A stretch of DNA of 14,673 bases from Streptomyces sp. NRRL S-646 (GCF_000720765.1 NZ_JODC01000048.1:1-14673); one strand, 5' to 3'. Shown: positions 1 to 8,528, counted from the first letter of the stretch. Notes: a model not told the origin generated them from the letters alone. A program made the numbers and translations.

Positions 1-806
1 GGCCACGTCCGCTCCGACGTCGCCACCGACAACCCCCTCCCCACCCCGCCCTTCTGGGGCACCCGCGTCATCAAGGGCATCCAGCTCAAGGAGTACGCGT
101 CCTGGCTCGACGAGACGGCGTTGTTCCGCGGCCAGTGGGGGCTGACCAAGGACCTGGTCGAGAGCGAGGGCCGGCCCCGGCTGCGCGGCCTGCTGGACCG
201 GCTCCAGACCGACAACCTGCTGGAAGCGGCCGTCGTCCACGGCTACTTCCCCTGCGTCTCCAAGAACGACGACCTGATCATCCTCGACGAGGCCGGCAAC
301 GAGCGCACCCGCTTCACCTTCCCGCGCCAGCGCCGCGGCCGCCGGCTGTGCCTGGCGGACTTCTTCCGCCCGCAGGAGGCGGGCGAGACCGACGTCGTCG
401 CACTGCAGGTCGTCACCGTCGGCTCCCGCATCGGCGAGGAGAGCGCCCGGCTCTTCGAGGCCGACGCCTACCGCGACTACCTCGAACTGCACGGCCTGTC
501 CGTCCAGCTGGCCGAGGCCCTCGCCGAGTACTGGCACGCGCGCGTGCGCGCCGAACTCGGTATCTCCGGCGGTGATCCCGCCGCCCTGGACGGCATGTTC
601 CGTACGGAGTACCAGGGCTGCCGCTACTCGCTGGGCTATCCGGCCTGCCCGGACCTGGAGGACCGGGCCAAGATCGCCGGCCTGCTGCGGCCGGAGCGCA
701 TCGGCGTGCACCTGTCCGAGGAGTTCCAGCTGCACCCCGAGCAGTCCACCGACGCCATCGTCGTGCACCACCCCGAGGCGAGCTACTTCAACGCGGGAGG
801 CCGCGC

Positions 807-810
<4 letters not shown>
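1..810 (+). CDS. metH: Cobalamin-dependent methionine synthase, C-terminal fragment (5' end outside window)
   Basis: The frame is open from base 1, so only the last 269 residues are seen. They match the C-terminal reactivation domain of B12-dependent methionine synthase, which binds S-adenosylmethionine and flavodoxin or a similar reductant to re-methylate cob(II)alamin. Visible family marks are the [13 protein letters not shown] start of the domain, a QWGL segment, the AdoMet-binding [12 protein letters not shown] motif near residue 206, and the closing block [20 protein letters not shown] followed by VVHHP. The enzyme moves a methyl group from 5-methyl-tetrahydrofolate to homocysteine in the cytoplasm. 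The homocysteine-, folate- and cobalamin-binding domains must lie upstream, so completeness cannot be judged. Its stop overlaps the metF start (ATGA), which implies translational coupling. A truncated activation-domain-only protein is possible but less likely. Confidence 0.93.
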
Positions 811-2703
<1,893 letters not shown>

Positions 2704-2723
2704 TCCGCGGGCCGGGCCGGGCG

Positions 2724-2749
2724 GCGGCGGCCGCCCGGGCGGCCGCCGC
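2724..2749 (+). terminator. Perfect 26-bp GC palindrome after ahcY
   Basis: Bases 2724-2736 and 2737-2749 are exact reverse complements, 13 bp each with the centre at CCC|GGG. It starts 20 nt after the ahcY stop and ends just before the ribosome binding site of the small ORF at 2764. A hairpin here could end or attenuate the metH-metF-ahcY transcript. There is no U-tract, as is common in actinomycetes. Because it sits between ahcY and another plus-strand ORF, partial read-through or an mRNA-stabilising hairpin are alternatives. The strand is assigned from context only. Confidence 0.55.
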
Positions 2750-2763
2750 ACAAGGAGGACCGT

Positions 2764-2925
2764 GTGGACGACACCCGCCACGAGGGCCGCGAGGAGCACT
2801 TTCGCCCCGCGTTCTCGCGTCATGCCCTGTTCCTGGCTCCGGTTGCGGCCCCGCCGCTGCTGCTGGCAGGGGCGGACGAGGACGAGGACCTCACGGAGGT
2901 GCACATCGTGCGGGGCATCGACTGA
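2764..2925 (+). CDS. Small ORF (53 aa), unknown function
   Basis: A GTG start is preceded by AAGGAGG at 2752-2758 with a five-base gap, one of the best ribosome binding sites in the window. Third positions are overwhelmingly G or C, which supports real coding. The product has a charged N-terminal part (DDTRHEGREEHFR), a short hydrophobic Ala/Pro/Leu middle (LFLAPVAAPPLLLAG, about residues 22-36), an acidic stretch (ADEDEDLTE) and the tail VHIVRGID. The hydrophobic part is too short and Pro-rich for a confident membrane helix. It follows ahcY by 60 nt on the same strand, across a palindrome. I recognise no family. A small regulatory peptide, a peptide precursor or the remnant of a larger gene are all possible. 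Confidence 0.5.
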   Translation: MDDTRHEGREEHFRPAFSRHALFLAPVAAPPLLLAGADEDEDLTEVHIVRGID

Positions 2926-3041
2926 CCCGGGCCCCGGCGGACGGCGGCACGGGCGCACACCCCTGAGCTTGTTCTTCATCTTCCGGTGCCGACACATTTA
3001 TGCAGAAATCAAGAGGAGGGCAGGGAGCACCGCACGGTGGT

Positions 3042-3803
3042 TCAGCGGCGGTGGCCGGGCCAGTGAGGGTCCTCCCAACGATCGTCGCCGGTGAGGCCGA
3101 GCAGCCGTATGCGGTGGAGCAGTTCCCCTGATACGCCGTGGGCCCGGAGCCGGGCAGGGACATTGCGGACCAGCCAGGCGGTCAGCTCGGTGCGTGTCTC
3201 TTCCTCGTTCTCCCAAGAGTGCCAGGGCAGTTGGTCTCCGAGCAGGTCGTACTCCCACTTGGCTGCCGCCTCGGCCAGGTGGTCGTCGGCCGGGCGGTCA
3301 GTCAGCGTTTCCCATGTGGTGAGCCACGGGGTAAGCGTGGCAGAGGCCTCGGTGATCAATGCCAGGACCTCGTAGGCGGGTACTGCGGGATCGGGATCGG
3401 CGAGCGTGTCGGCCCACCAGGCGTGCAGGAAGTCCCTGACTGCTTCGGCTTGCGCGGTGGGCCACTGCTGCCAATGACCGCGAGCAAACGAGCGGCCGGC
3501 TTCCTCCAGGCCGAAGAGCGGCTCGACAAAGCCTTTGACGAGGGCGGTGGCGAACTGGGGCAGGATCCGGCGTAGTACGGATGCGTGGTCGTTCCAGTCG
3601 GGGGCCTGCCAGGTGCGGCGTAGCAGGTCAAGGTCCACCTCCGTATCCGCAACCTTGAGCTGCGCGAGTTCTTCGGCGCTGCCCCAGTGGCACTCGCAGT
3701 TGTGCTCGTCGGGATGGGCCGTCATCCCGACGAAGGCGGCGGCCAGGCCGTCAAGCGCGGTAGCGAGGCGAAGTCGTGCGGGGGGCTGGCCGGGGTTCAT
3801 CAT
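3042..3803 (-). CDS. Hypothetical protein, unplaced family
   Basis: A minus-strand protein of about 253 residues, taking the ATG at 3803. The frame stays open to 3971, but that part overlaps the transposase remnant. The start is uncertain because no strong ribosome binding site is visible, and the ATG at 3800 is equally possible. Visible features are an N-terminal HNCECHWGSAEELAQLKV block with two Cys and two His that could bind a metal or haem, many Trp residues, predicted helical segments, and a C-terminal WLVRNVPARLRAHGVSGELL. There is no signal peptide or clear membrane helix. I recognise no named domain. Its codons are visibly less GC-biased than those of the flanking biosynthetic genes, and it lies beside an IS remnant, which suggests later acquisition. 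No functional link to the neighbouring clusters is evident. Confidence 0.7.
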   Translation of the reverse strand: MMNPGQPPARLRLATALDGLAAAFVGMTAHPDEHNCECHWGSAEELAQLKVADTEVDLDLLRRTWQAPDWNDHASVLRRILPQFATALVKGFVEPLFGLEEAGRSFARGHWQQWPTAQAEAVRDFLHAWWADTLADPDPAVPAYEVLALITEASATLTPWLTTWETLTDRPADDHLAEAAAKWEYDLLGDQLPWHSWENEEETRTELTAWLVRNVPARLRAHGVSGELLHRIRLLGLTGDDRWEDPHWPGHRR

Positions 3804-3889
3804 GGCGTTCGCATTCAGGGACTCCGGGAGCTTCTGCCATCCGAAGATCGCCAACTTACCCGGGTGGTTCTCAGGCCGCCATCGACATG

Positions 3890-4232
3890 ATGCATCCCGA
3901 CTCCCGCCGACGCTTGTGATCGCCCCGGGACGGGTCACAAGGCCGGCGGCAGTGCCTGTGCGCGCCTGCATTCTGGGCTGCCACCACTGCGGCGAGGTTC
4001 CGTTGCCAGGTGCCGTCCCCGGCCCATCTGACCAGTCGCGTGTGAGCGGTGCGGAACGAGCCGGGCTTGTCCGGCAGGTCGCGCCGGGGCGAGCAGGTGG
4101 GGTCCTTGCCCGCGGTGGCCTTCACGGTGCGGCGGTGATCGGCCCCTTGGCCGAGCGCGGACGGGAAGCGGCCGGCATCAGCGGCTCGATCCGGGCCCGC
4201 ATCGCATCAGTGATCGCTGACCGGACCGGCAC
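3890..4232 (-). pseudogene. IS5-family transposase remnant (frameshifted, truncated)
   Basis: Read on the minus strand from a GTG at 4232, the first frame gives VRSAITDAMRARIEPLMPAA, the typical N-terminus of actinomycete IS5-type (IS1647-like) transposases. The frame shifts near 4142. The next frame gives ADHRRTVKATAGKD, RRDLPDKPGSFRTAHTRLV and RWAGDGTWQRNLAAVVAA, matching the family's WRDLP..GSF.TAH.R..RWA.DGTWE motif. Similarity fades below about 3960, and the catalytic DDE region is not recognisable. The element is therefore decayed and cannot encode an active enzyme. It sits between the unknown gene and the polyketide genes and marks an old insertion boundary. I could not define terminal inverted repeats or target duplications by eye. 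Confidence 0.8.
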
Positions 4233-4272
4233 ATCTGATCAGCCGGCCGGCCCGCCGACGAGACACGGCCTC

Positions 4273-4298
4273 GGGGCGGTCCCGGAAGGGACCGCCCC
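4273..4298 (-). terminator. Hairpin downstream of the ACP gene
   Basis: A perfect 11-bp stem (GGGGCGGTCCC with GGGACCGCCCC) closes a GGAA tetraloop. It starts 38 nt past the ACP stop in the direction of minus-strand transcription. It is a likely intrinsic-type terminator for the thioesterase and ACP transcript, though it lacks a U-tract. Confidence 0.7.
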
Positions 4299-4336
4299 TG
4301 CGGGTGCGGCGGCAGGGCTGGCGGGGATGCCCGGGC

Positions 4337-4600
4337 TCAGGCCGCCGGGGAGGAGGCGAGCACCTGGTTGACGACCTGCAGATACTGGCGCGGGGTCTGG
4401 GCCTCCTCCAGGGCCTCCTCGTCGAGGGCGACGTCGTAGTCGCGCTCGATGGCACCGGTGACCTGCAGCAGTGCCAGCGAGTCGTAGTTGAGTTCGTCGA
4501 ACGGCACGTCCAGCACATCGCCGTCCAGGTCGAAGGTGTCGCTGTCACCGGCGTTGGTGCGCAGCAGAGCGACCAGGTCCTTTATGTCGAGGGGTTGCAT
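4337..4600 (-). CDS. Acyl carrier protein, type II PKS type
   Basis: An 87-residue discrete carrier protein. The phosphopantetheine Ser is Ser41 in FDELNYDSLALLQ, and DSLAL is the form typical of ACPs from aromatic type II polyketide synthases. Helix 3 and 4 features (IERDYDVALDEEALEEAQTP, then RQYLQVVNQVL) agree. It tethers the growing polyketide or a starter acyl group through a 4'-phosphopantetheine arm. The ATG at 4600 is preferred over an upstream in-frame start at 4633 because it gives the usual ACP length, with a purine-rich GAAAGAGAGA upstream. It lies 73 nt after the thioesterase on the same strand and is followed by a hairpin, so it ends the transcript. No ketosynthase, chain-length factor or phosphopantetheinyl transferase is in the window, so its partners must be elsewhere. 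A dedicated role with the adjacent thioesterase is possible. Confidence 0.9.
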   Translation of the reverse strand: MQPLDIKDLVALLRTNAGDSDTFDLDGDVLDVPFDELNYDSLALLQVTGAIERDYDVALDEEALEEAQTPRQYLQVVNQVLASSPAA

Positions 4601-4673
4601 GGTGGTGTCTCTCTTTCTTCTCGTGCCGGGCACATTCAGCGGTGGGTGGATCGGTGCAGGGGTCCGGGCGGTG

Positions 4674-5525
4674 TCAGCCGGCCGGGACGGCTTGCCGGCC
4701 CGTTACCGCGGGCCGGCCGTGCGGTGGCGCCGGTGTGCAGGGCTCCGGGGGCGTGGGGGTGGTGGCGAGCCGCCGGACGACGCGGGCGGCCCGGCCGAGG
4801 AGCCGGGGCAGCGCCTCACCCCGTACGAAGAAGTGGTCGCCGGTGACGGTGCGGGTCACCACCGGACGGGCGGACCACCTGCGCCAGCCGGCGACCAGCG
4901 GGGGCGGCGCCAGCGGGTCGCGGTCTCCCGCGACGGCCAGCAGGGGCACCGGCAGGTGGCCGCGGGAGCCGGCGGCGCTGCGGGCGAAGGCCCGCAGCGC
5001 GTGCGCCAGGCGCAGGTCGTCGCGCAGGACCGGCAGCACGGCCCGGTGCCAGTAGCCGTCCGGCCGGGCCCCGGCGGGCACGGCTCCCATGGCGCTCAGC
5101 CGGTCCAGCAGCCACGCGTCGGCGCTGTCGGCGCTGTCGGCGCTGTCGGCGCTGTCGGCGCTGTCGGCGAGTTCGCTGGTCTCGTCCGGCGGCGGGCAGG
5201 CGCCGACGGCGAGCAGCGCGGGAAGGGGACGTCCCTGCTCGTGCAGGGCCTGGGTGAGGGTGTGGGCCACCATGGCTCCCAGGCTGTGCCCGTACAGGAT
5301 GAACGGCCTGCCGGGTTCGGGCCGCACCCGGTCCAGCAGGTCGGCCACCAGTGCCGGACGGTCGGTCAGGCGCGGTTCGCGGCGCCGCCGCTCCCGGCCC
5401 GGCAGCAGGAGCGGCACCGTCTCGACGCCGGGGCCGATGCTGCGGGCCCAGCCGTTGAAGGCGGAGACTCCGGCCCCCGCGTGTGCGAAGCAGTACAGCC
5501 GTACGGGTGGCGCTGTGTCCGCCAT
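4674..5525 (-). CDS. Type II thioesterase (editing alpha/beta-hydrolase)
   Basis: This 283-residue protein belongs to the external thioesterases of PKS and NRPS clusters, which hydrolyse misprimed or stalled acyl groups from carrier proteins and sometimes release starters. It has RLYCFAHAGAG near the N-terminus (oxyanion-hole region), the nucleophile motif GHSLGAM with Ser81, an acidic residue in AGDRDPLA (about 201-203) and His231 in TGDHFFV. The catalytic triad is therefore present. The ATG has GGGAGGGG five bases upstream. The lid region carries five tandem Asp-Ser-Ala repeats (about residues 121-135), which is unusual. The C-terminal 25 residues are Pro-rich and probably disordered. It is directly upstream of the ACP gene, which is a plausible substrate. 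A SARP-like box lies in its upstream gap. Confidence 0.9.
   Translation of the reverse strand: MADTAPPVRLYCFAHAGAGVSAFNGWARSIGPGVETVPLLLPGRERRRREPRLTDRPALVADLLDRVRPEPGRPFILYGHSLGAMVAHTLTQALHEQGRPLPALLAVGACPPPDETSELADSADSADSADSADSADAWLLDRLSAMGAVPAGARPDGYWHRAVLPVLRDDLRLAHALRAFARSAAGSRGHLPVPLLAVAGDRDPLAPPPLVAGWRRWSARPVVTRTVTGDHFFVRGEALPRLLGRAARVVRRLATTPTPPEPCTPAPPHGRPAVTGRQAVPAG
5121..5165 (-). repeat. 9-bp tandem repeat, five perfect copies, inside the thioesterase gene
   Basis: On the + strand the unit GGCGCTGTC repeats five times without mismatch and is flanked by partial units. Read on the coding strand it gives Asp-Ser-Ala repeats in the thioesterase lid region. Unit length is a multiple of three, so copy-number changes keep the frame. 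Confidence 0.97.
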
Positions 5526-5583
5526 GTCCGCCCCTCCCTTGGCCCCCTTGGTGTGTCACGGGCCCCACCAGGCTTGCCGACGG

Positions 5584-5601
5584 TGCTAGAGGCAGGCTCG
5601 A
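5584..5601 (-). promoter_or_regulatory. Candidate SARP-binding direct repeat upstream of the thioesterase
   Basis: On the minus strand TCGAGCC (5601-5595) and TCTAGCA (5590-5584) are spaced 11 bp start to start, with five of seven bases matching. SARP proteins of the DnrI/ActII-ORF4 kind bind heptamers like TCGAG-N2 at 11-bp period. The site lies in the 90-nt gap between the SARP at 5616 and the thioesterase start at 5525, which it would control. No clear -10 box is seen, and two heptamers are a minimal signal. Confidence 0.4.
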
Positions 5602-5615
5602 AACATGCCGCGGCC

Positions 5616-6437
5616 TCAGGTGGCGTACAGGTCGAAGGTCGAGCCGCGGCGGGGGCCCGCGGCCACGTCGAGGGCGGGGTCGACGGCGAGCATGGCCTGG
5701 TGCAGGCGCTGCAGCTGGGGTGAGGGTTCCACGCCCAGTTCCTCGATGAGCCGGATGCGCAGCTGCCGGTAGACGTCCAGTGCCGCGGCCTGCCGGCCCG
5801 ACCGGTACAGCGCCACCATGGCCTGGGAGTGCAGGCCCTCGTGCTGGGGATGACGCACGATCAGGTCCTTGAGCTCGGCGAGCAGCTGGGTGTGCCGGCC
5901 CAGGCGCAGGTCGGCGTCGATGCGCCGCTCCACGGTGACCAGCCTGCTCTCCTCCAGGCGGAGGGTCTCGATGGACAGGATCGGACCGACGCGTACGTCG
6001 ACCAGGGCCGGGCCCTGCCACATGTCCAGTGCCTGGCGCAGTGTCTGGGCGGCGCGGGCGTCGTCGCCGGCCTCGAAGGCGGTGCGTCCGGCGCAGACCA
6101 GCTGCTCGTAGGTGTGCGCGTCCACGGTCTGCGGCTGGATCTGGAGCAGGTATCCGCCGTGCCGGGTGGCCAGCAGCTCCTTGGCGCTGCGCGGTGAGTG
6201 GGGCCCCATGGCGGTGCCCAGGCGCCGGCGCAGCTGCAGGATGTAGGTCTGCAGGGTGGTCAGGGCGCTGAGGGGAGGGTCGGCTCCCCAGATCTCCTCC
6301 ATCAGGGTCGGAACGGGCAGGACACGGCCGGGATACAGCGCGAGCAGTGACAGGATCTGCCGGGGCTTGCTCGCCGTCGGCACCACCGAGACACCGTCGA
6401 TGTCGGCGCTCAGTGGACCCAGTACCTGAATCCTCAT
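5616..6437 (-). CDS. SARP-family transcriptional activator (first)
   Basis: 273 residues, the usual size for small SARPs. The N-terminal winged-helix DNA-binding domain (about 1-95) shows MRIQVLGPLSADIDG, SKPRQILSLLALYPGRVLPV, LMEEIWGADPP and TTLQTYILQLRRRL. The bacterial transcriptional activation domain (about 100-250) has helical repeats with LRQALDMWQGPAL, RRIDADLRLGRHTQLLAEL, and ALDVYRQLRIRLIEELGVEP near the end. Such proteins activate biosynthetic genes by binding heptameric direct repeats near the -35 region. The ATG has AAGGGGGAG nearby. It lies 188 nt downstream of the second SARP and 90 nt upstream of the thioesterase, where a possible SARP box is seen. It is likely the pathway-level activator. 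No receptor or ATPase domain is fused to it. Confidence 0.94.
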   Translation of the reverse strand: MRIQVLGPLSADIDGVSVVPTASKPRQILSLLALYPGRVLPVPTLMEEIWGADPPLSALTTLQTYILQLRRRLGTAMGPHSPRSAKELLATRHGGYLLQIQPQTVDAHTYEQLVCAGRTAFEAGDDARAAQTLRQALDMWQGPALVDVRVGPILSIETLRLEESRLVTVERRIDADLRLGRHTQLLAELKDLIVRHPQHEGLHSQAMVALYRSGRQAAALDVYRQLRIRLIEELGVEPSPQLQRLHQAMLAVDPALDVAAGPRRGSTFDLYAT

Positions 6438-6625
6438 GGTTTCGTCTCCCCCTTGGCATCGTCTTCTCCTCGACCGTGTGTTCGAAGAGGTGGGTGCGCT
6501 GACTGGCCACGGTAACGGCCGAAAACCGCCGGCGTCCGCGTCCTTGAGCCCACGTCAAGTGCGCCTGAACCCGGTGGGGCGGGGCGCTGTTGCGGTGCTC
6601 GGGCGGCTTTCGAGTGCCCGGCAGG

Positions 6626-7453
6626 TCAGCCCGCCGCGGACGCCATCGGCGGCGCTGCCTCGGGGGTCTTGGCCGCCTGTTCCGGGCCGGCCAGCAAGAT
6701 GGAGCGCTGCAGGCGGCGCAGGGCCACGCAGGGCTCGATGCCGAGCTCGCTGACGAGCGTGGTGCGCAGCCTGCGGTAGGCGTCCAGCGCCTCGCTGCGC
6801 CGTCCCGAGCGCTGCAGGGCCAGCATGAACTGGGCGTGCAGGTTCTCGTGGGTGCGGTACCGGCCGGCCAGGACGGTCAGTTCGGCGAGCAGTTCGCGGT
6901 GCCGGCCCAGCCGCAGGTCCGCCTCGATGCGCTGGTCCAGGGCGCACAGCCGGCTCTCCTGGAGGCGCCTGGCCTCGGTCTCCAGCTGGGAGCCCTGCTG
7001 GACGTCGGCGAAGGGCGCGCCGCTGAACAGGCCGAGGGCCTCGCGCAGCAGCCGCGCCGCCCGCGGGTGGTCGCCGGCGTCCATGGCCCGGTAGCCGAGG
7101 CCGGCCAGGCGTTCGAACTCGCGCACGTCGCTGGTGCCGCCGCCGGTGGCGAGCCGGTAACCGCCGGGGCAGGTCACCAGGACGTCCTTCGCGCACAGGG
7201 GCCCGCCGCCGGCGGGCTGGGCGAGGGCCGCCGTGATGAGTTCGCGCAGCTGCAGCACGTAGGTCTGCAGCGTGGTGCGGGCGCTGCGCGGCGGACGGCC
7301 GGCCCACAGCTCCTCGACCAGCGCGGCGACGGGTACGACCTGATCGGCGTGCAGCGCCAGCAGGGCGAGCACCTGCCGCGCCTTCGGCGCGGTGGGAGTA
7401 ATGGAGACTCCGCCCCTGCTGACCCCCAGGGCGCCCAGTACCTGAATGTCCAC
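6626..7453 (-). CDS. SARP-family transcriptional activator (second)
   Basis: 275 residues from a GTG at 7453. That start is chosen over an in-frame ATG at 7528 because AGGGGG lies seven bases upstream of it and because DIQVLGALGVSRGG is the normal SARP N-terminus. The upstream alternative would also lie inside its own promoter. The domain order is the same as in the neighbour: winged-helix domain (KARQVLALLALHADQVVPV, VEELWAGRPPRSARTTLQTY) then BTAD (LREALGLFSGAPF, RRLQESRLCALDQRIEADLR, AYRRLRTTLVSELGIEP). The two SARPs are clearly diverged, so they are not a recent duplication. Its promoter at 7517-7545 is embedded in a strong butyrolactone-type operator. It is therefore the probable direct target of the TetR receptors and may in turn activate the downstream SARP. 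Confidence 0.94.
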   Translation of the reverse strand: MDIQVLGALGVSRGGVSITPTAPKARQVLALLALHADQVVPVAALVEELWAGRPPRSARTTLQTYVLQLRELITAALAQPAGGGPLCAKDVLVTCPGGYRLATGGGTSDVREFERLAGLGYRAMDAGDHPRAARLLREALGLFSGAPFADVQQGSQLETEARRLQESRLCALDQRIEADLRLGRHRELLAELTVLAGRYRTHENLHAQFMLALQRSGRRSEALDAYRRLRTTLVSELGIEPCVALRRLQRSILLAGPEQAAKTPEAAPPMASAAG

Positions 7454-7516
7454 GCCAATCCCCCTGTCGTCCCGCCGGCGCAGTCGTCTCTCGCCGGAAA
7501 AGCGGGTAGGCCAACG

Positions 7517-7545
7517 ATTGAAAAACAATCCAGACGGTTTGTCAA
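7517..7545 (-). promoter_or_regulatory. Sigma-70-like promoter of the second SARP
   Basis: On the minus strand a perfect TTGACA (7545-7540) is followed after 17 bp by TTCAAT (7522-7517). Transcription would start near 7510, giving a leader of about 55-60 nt before the GTG at 7453. The -35 box and the spacer lie within the inverted-repeat operator. Confidence 0.7.
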
Positions 7546-7568
7546 TATCAAACCGGACGGATTGTTTT
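7522..7568. promoter_or_regulatory. Paired ARE-like operator (20-bp inverted repeat)
   Basis: The left arm AAAACAATCCAGACGGTTTG (7522-7541) and the reverse complement of the right arm (7549-7568) agree at 18 of 20 positions, separated by TCAATAT. Each arm resembles the autoregulatory elements bound by ArpA/ScbR-type receptors, with the CGGTTTG core. The left arm fills the -35/-10 spacer of the SARP promoter and the right arm lies just upstream of the -35 box, so bound repressor should block transcription. The candidate ligand-controlled repressors are the TetR proteins encoded at 7675 and 8580. Confidence 0.8.
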
Positions 7569-7674
7569 ACTTCTCGGATGCCGGGGTTTTAGAGGGGAAG
7601 AGAACTGTTTGTCCGGTTGAAGGGCGGGCCGGTGGGGTCGGCCCCGACCGCGAAACCAGGACGTCAGGACGCTT

Positions 7675-8319
7675 TCAGGGGGAGGAAAGATACTCTCCGG
7701 GCTCCGGGGGGCCGGGCGGTGCCGCGCGGTGCGCCGCCCGCCGGGCGGCCGGCGCGGGCATCAGCACGGCCCATATCTGCTCCACCCGGGACGCCGAGCG
7801 CCAGGCCTCGTCCTGGACGGCCAGCACCCGCAGCCCGGCCGTCACGGCGACGACGGTGGCGGCCATCGCCCGCCCGCAGACGCCCTCGCCGAGCTCGCCC
7901 TCCCGCTCGGCCTGCCGCAGCACCTCGCCGACCCACCCCTGCCAGCGCCGGGACAGGGCCAGGTCCCCCTTGCGCGTGACGTCGCCGTCCATCTGGAACC
8001 CGGCCCGCACCACCACGTCGGTGGCGATGCGGGACATCAGGTGGCGCGTCGCGTCGGCCAGCAGCTCCAGCCGCGCCGCCTGCGGCCGCTGCCGGGCGGC
8101 GTCGATGATGCCCTCCACGGCCCGGGCCGCCTCGTCCTCCACCGCGCGCGCCAGGGCGTCCTTGCTCCCGAAGTGGAAGTGCAGCGCCCCCTTGCTCACC
8201 CCGGCCCGCTCGCTGATCAGGGGAAGGGACGCCGGTACGTAGCCCTCGCCGGCGAAGGCCTCCGCCGCCGCCCGGATCAGTGCCCGCCGGGTCCGGGCGG
8301 CACGCTCCTGCTTGACCAT
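7675..8319 (-). CDS. TetR-family regulator, butyrolactone-receptor-like (probable pseudo-receptor)
   Basis: 214 residues from the ATG at 8319, which has GGGAGGA five bases upstream; the frame stays open further upstream without such support. The N-terminus (MVKQERAARTRRALIRAAAE, then AFAGEGY) and the helix-turn-helix ISERAGVSKGALHFHFGSKDAL are characteristic of the ArpA/ScbR group. The ligand-binding half (VVRAGFQMDGDVTRKGDLAL, WQGWVGEVLRQAE) looks more like the JadR2/ScbR2 subgroup of pseudo-receptors than the true hormone receptors; that assignment is my judgement from memory. Pseudo-receptors often respond to the cluster's own antibiotics rather than to hormones. The C-terminal 25 residues are Ala/Pro-rich. 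It lies between the second SARP and the other TetR gene, with an ARE-like site upstream at 8418-8438. Confidence 0.88.
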   Translation of the reverse strand: MVKQERAARTRRALIRAAAEAFAGEGYVPASLPLISERAGVSKGALHFHFGSKDALARAVEDEAARAVEGIIDAARQRPQAARLELLADATRHLMSRIATDVVVRAGFQMDGDVTRKGDLALSRRWQGWVGEVLRQAEREGELGEGVCGRAMAATVVAVTAGLRVLAVQDEAWRSASRVEQIWAVLMPAPAARRAAHRAAPPGPPEPGEYLSSP

Positions 8320-8417
8320 CCGATCCTCCCTCGGTCGGTTTCGGGGAACCGGCCTCGCTGCCCCCGCACGCCTCCCGGCGGGCCGCACGTCCCGTGCGGC
8401 AGGGGCTGGACCCCACC

Positions 8418-8438
8418 ATTAAACCGCACAGATGGTTT
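8418..8438. promoter_or_regulatory. ARE-like operator upstream of the first TetR gene
   Basis: ATTAAACC starts the site, and AAACC and GGTTT (8421-8425 and 8434-8438) form an inverted repeat around eight bases. On the minus strand it includes TTTAAT, a fair -10 box, about 98 nt before the ATG at 8319. It shares ATTAAACC-N2-ACAG-N-T-N-G with the site at 9264-9281, which suggests the same regulator binds both. Confidence 0.55.
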
Positions 8439-8490
8439 GTTTGTGCCGGGGCGGTGCCCGGGAAACGGCGGAGCAGAAGGAGCGCGGCTA

Positions 8491-8515
8491 CCCGCGCCGC
8501 GGCGTGCGGCGCGGG
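8491..8515 (-). terminator. Hairpin downstream of the second TetR gene
   Basis: CCCGCGCCGC (8491-8500) and GCGGCGCGGG (8506-8515) form a perfect 10-bp stem with a GGCGT loop. It begins 65 nt past the TetR stop at 8580 on the minus strand, separating that transcript from the next TetR gene. Confidence 0.6.
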
Positions 8516-8528
8516 CGGGCGCGGCGGC

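Noticed and set aside
4816..6558. 580-codon minus-strand frame across the thioesterase and first SARP
   Set aside because: Its Arg/Pro/Gly/Ala-rich product is the shifted-frame shadow of two real genes and has no recognisable motif.
7603..7620. A third ARE-like half site (CTGTTTGTCCGGTTGAA) near the SARP operator
   Set aside because: It shares only parts of the motif, is not paired, and lies outside the promoter. Listed as too weak to annotate.
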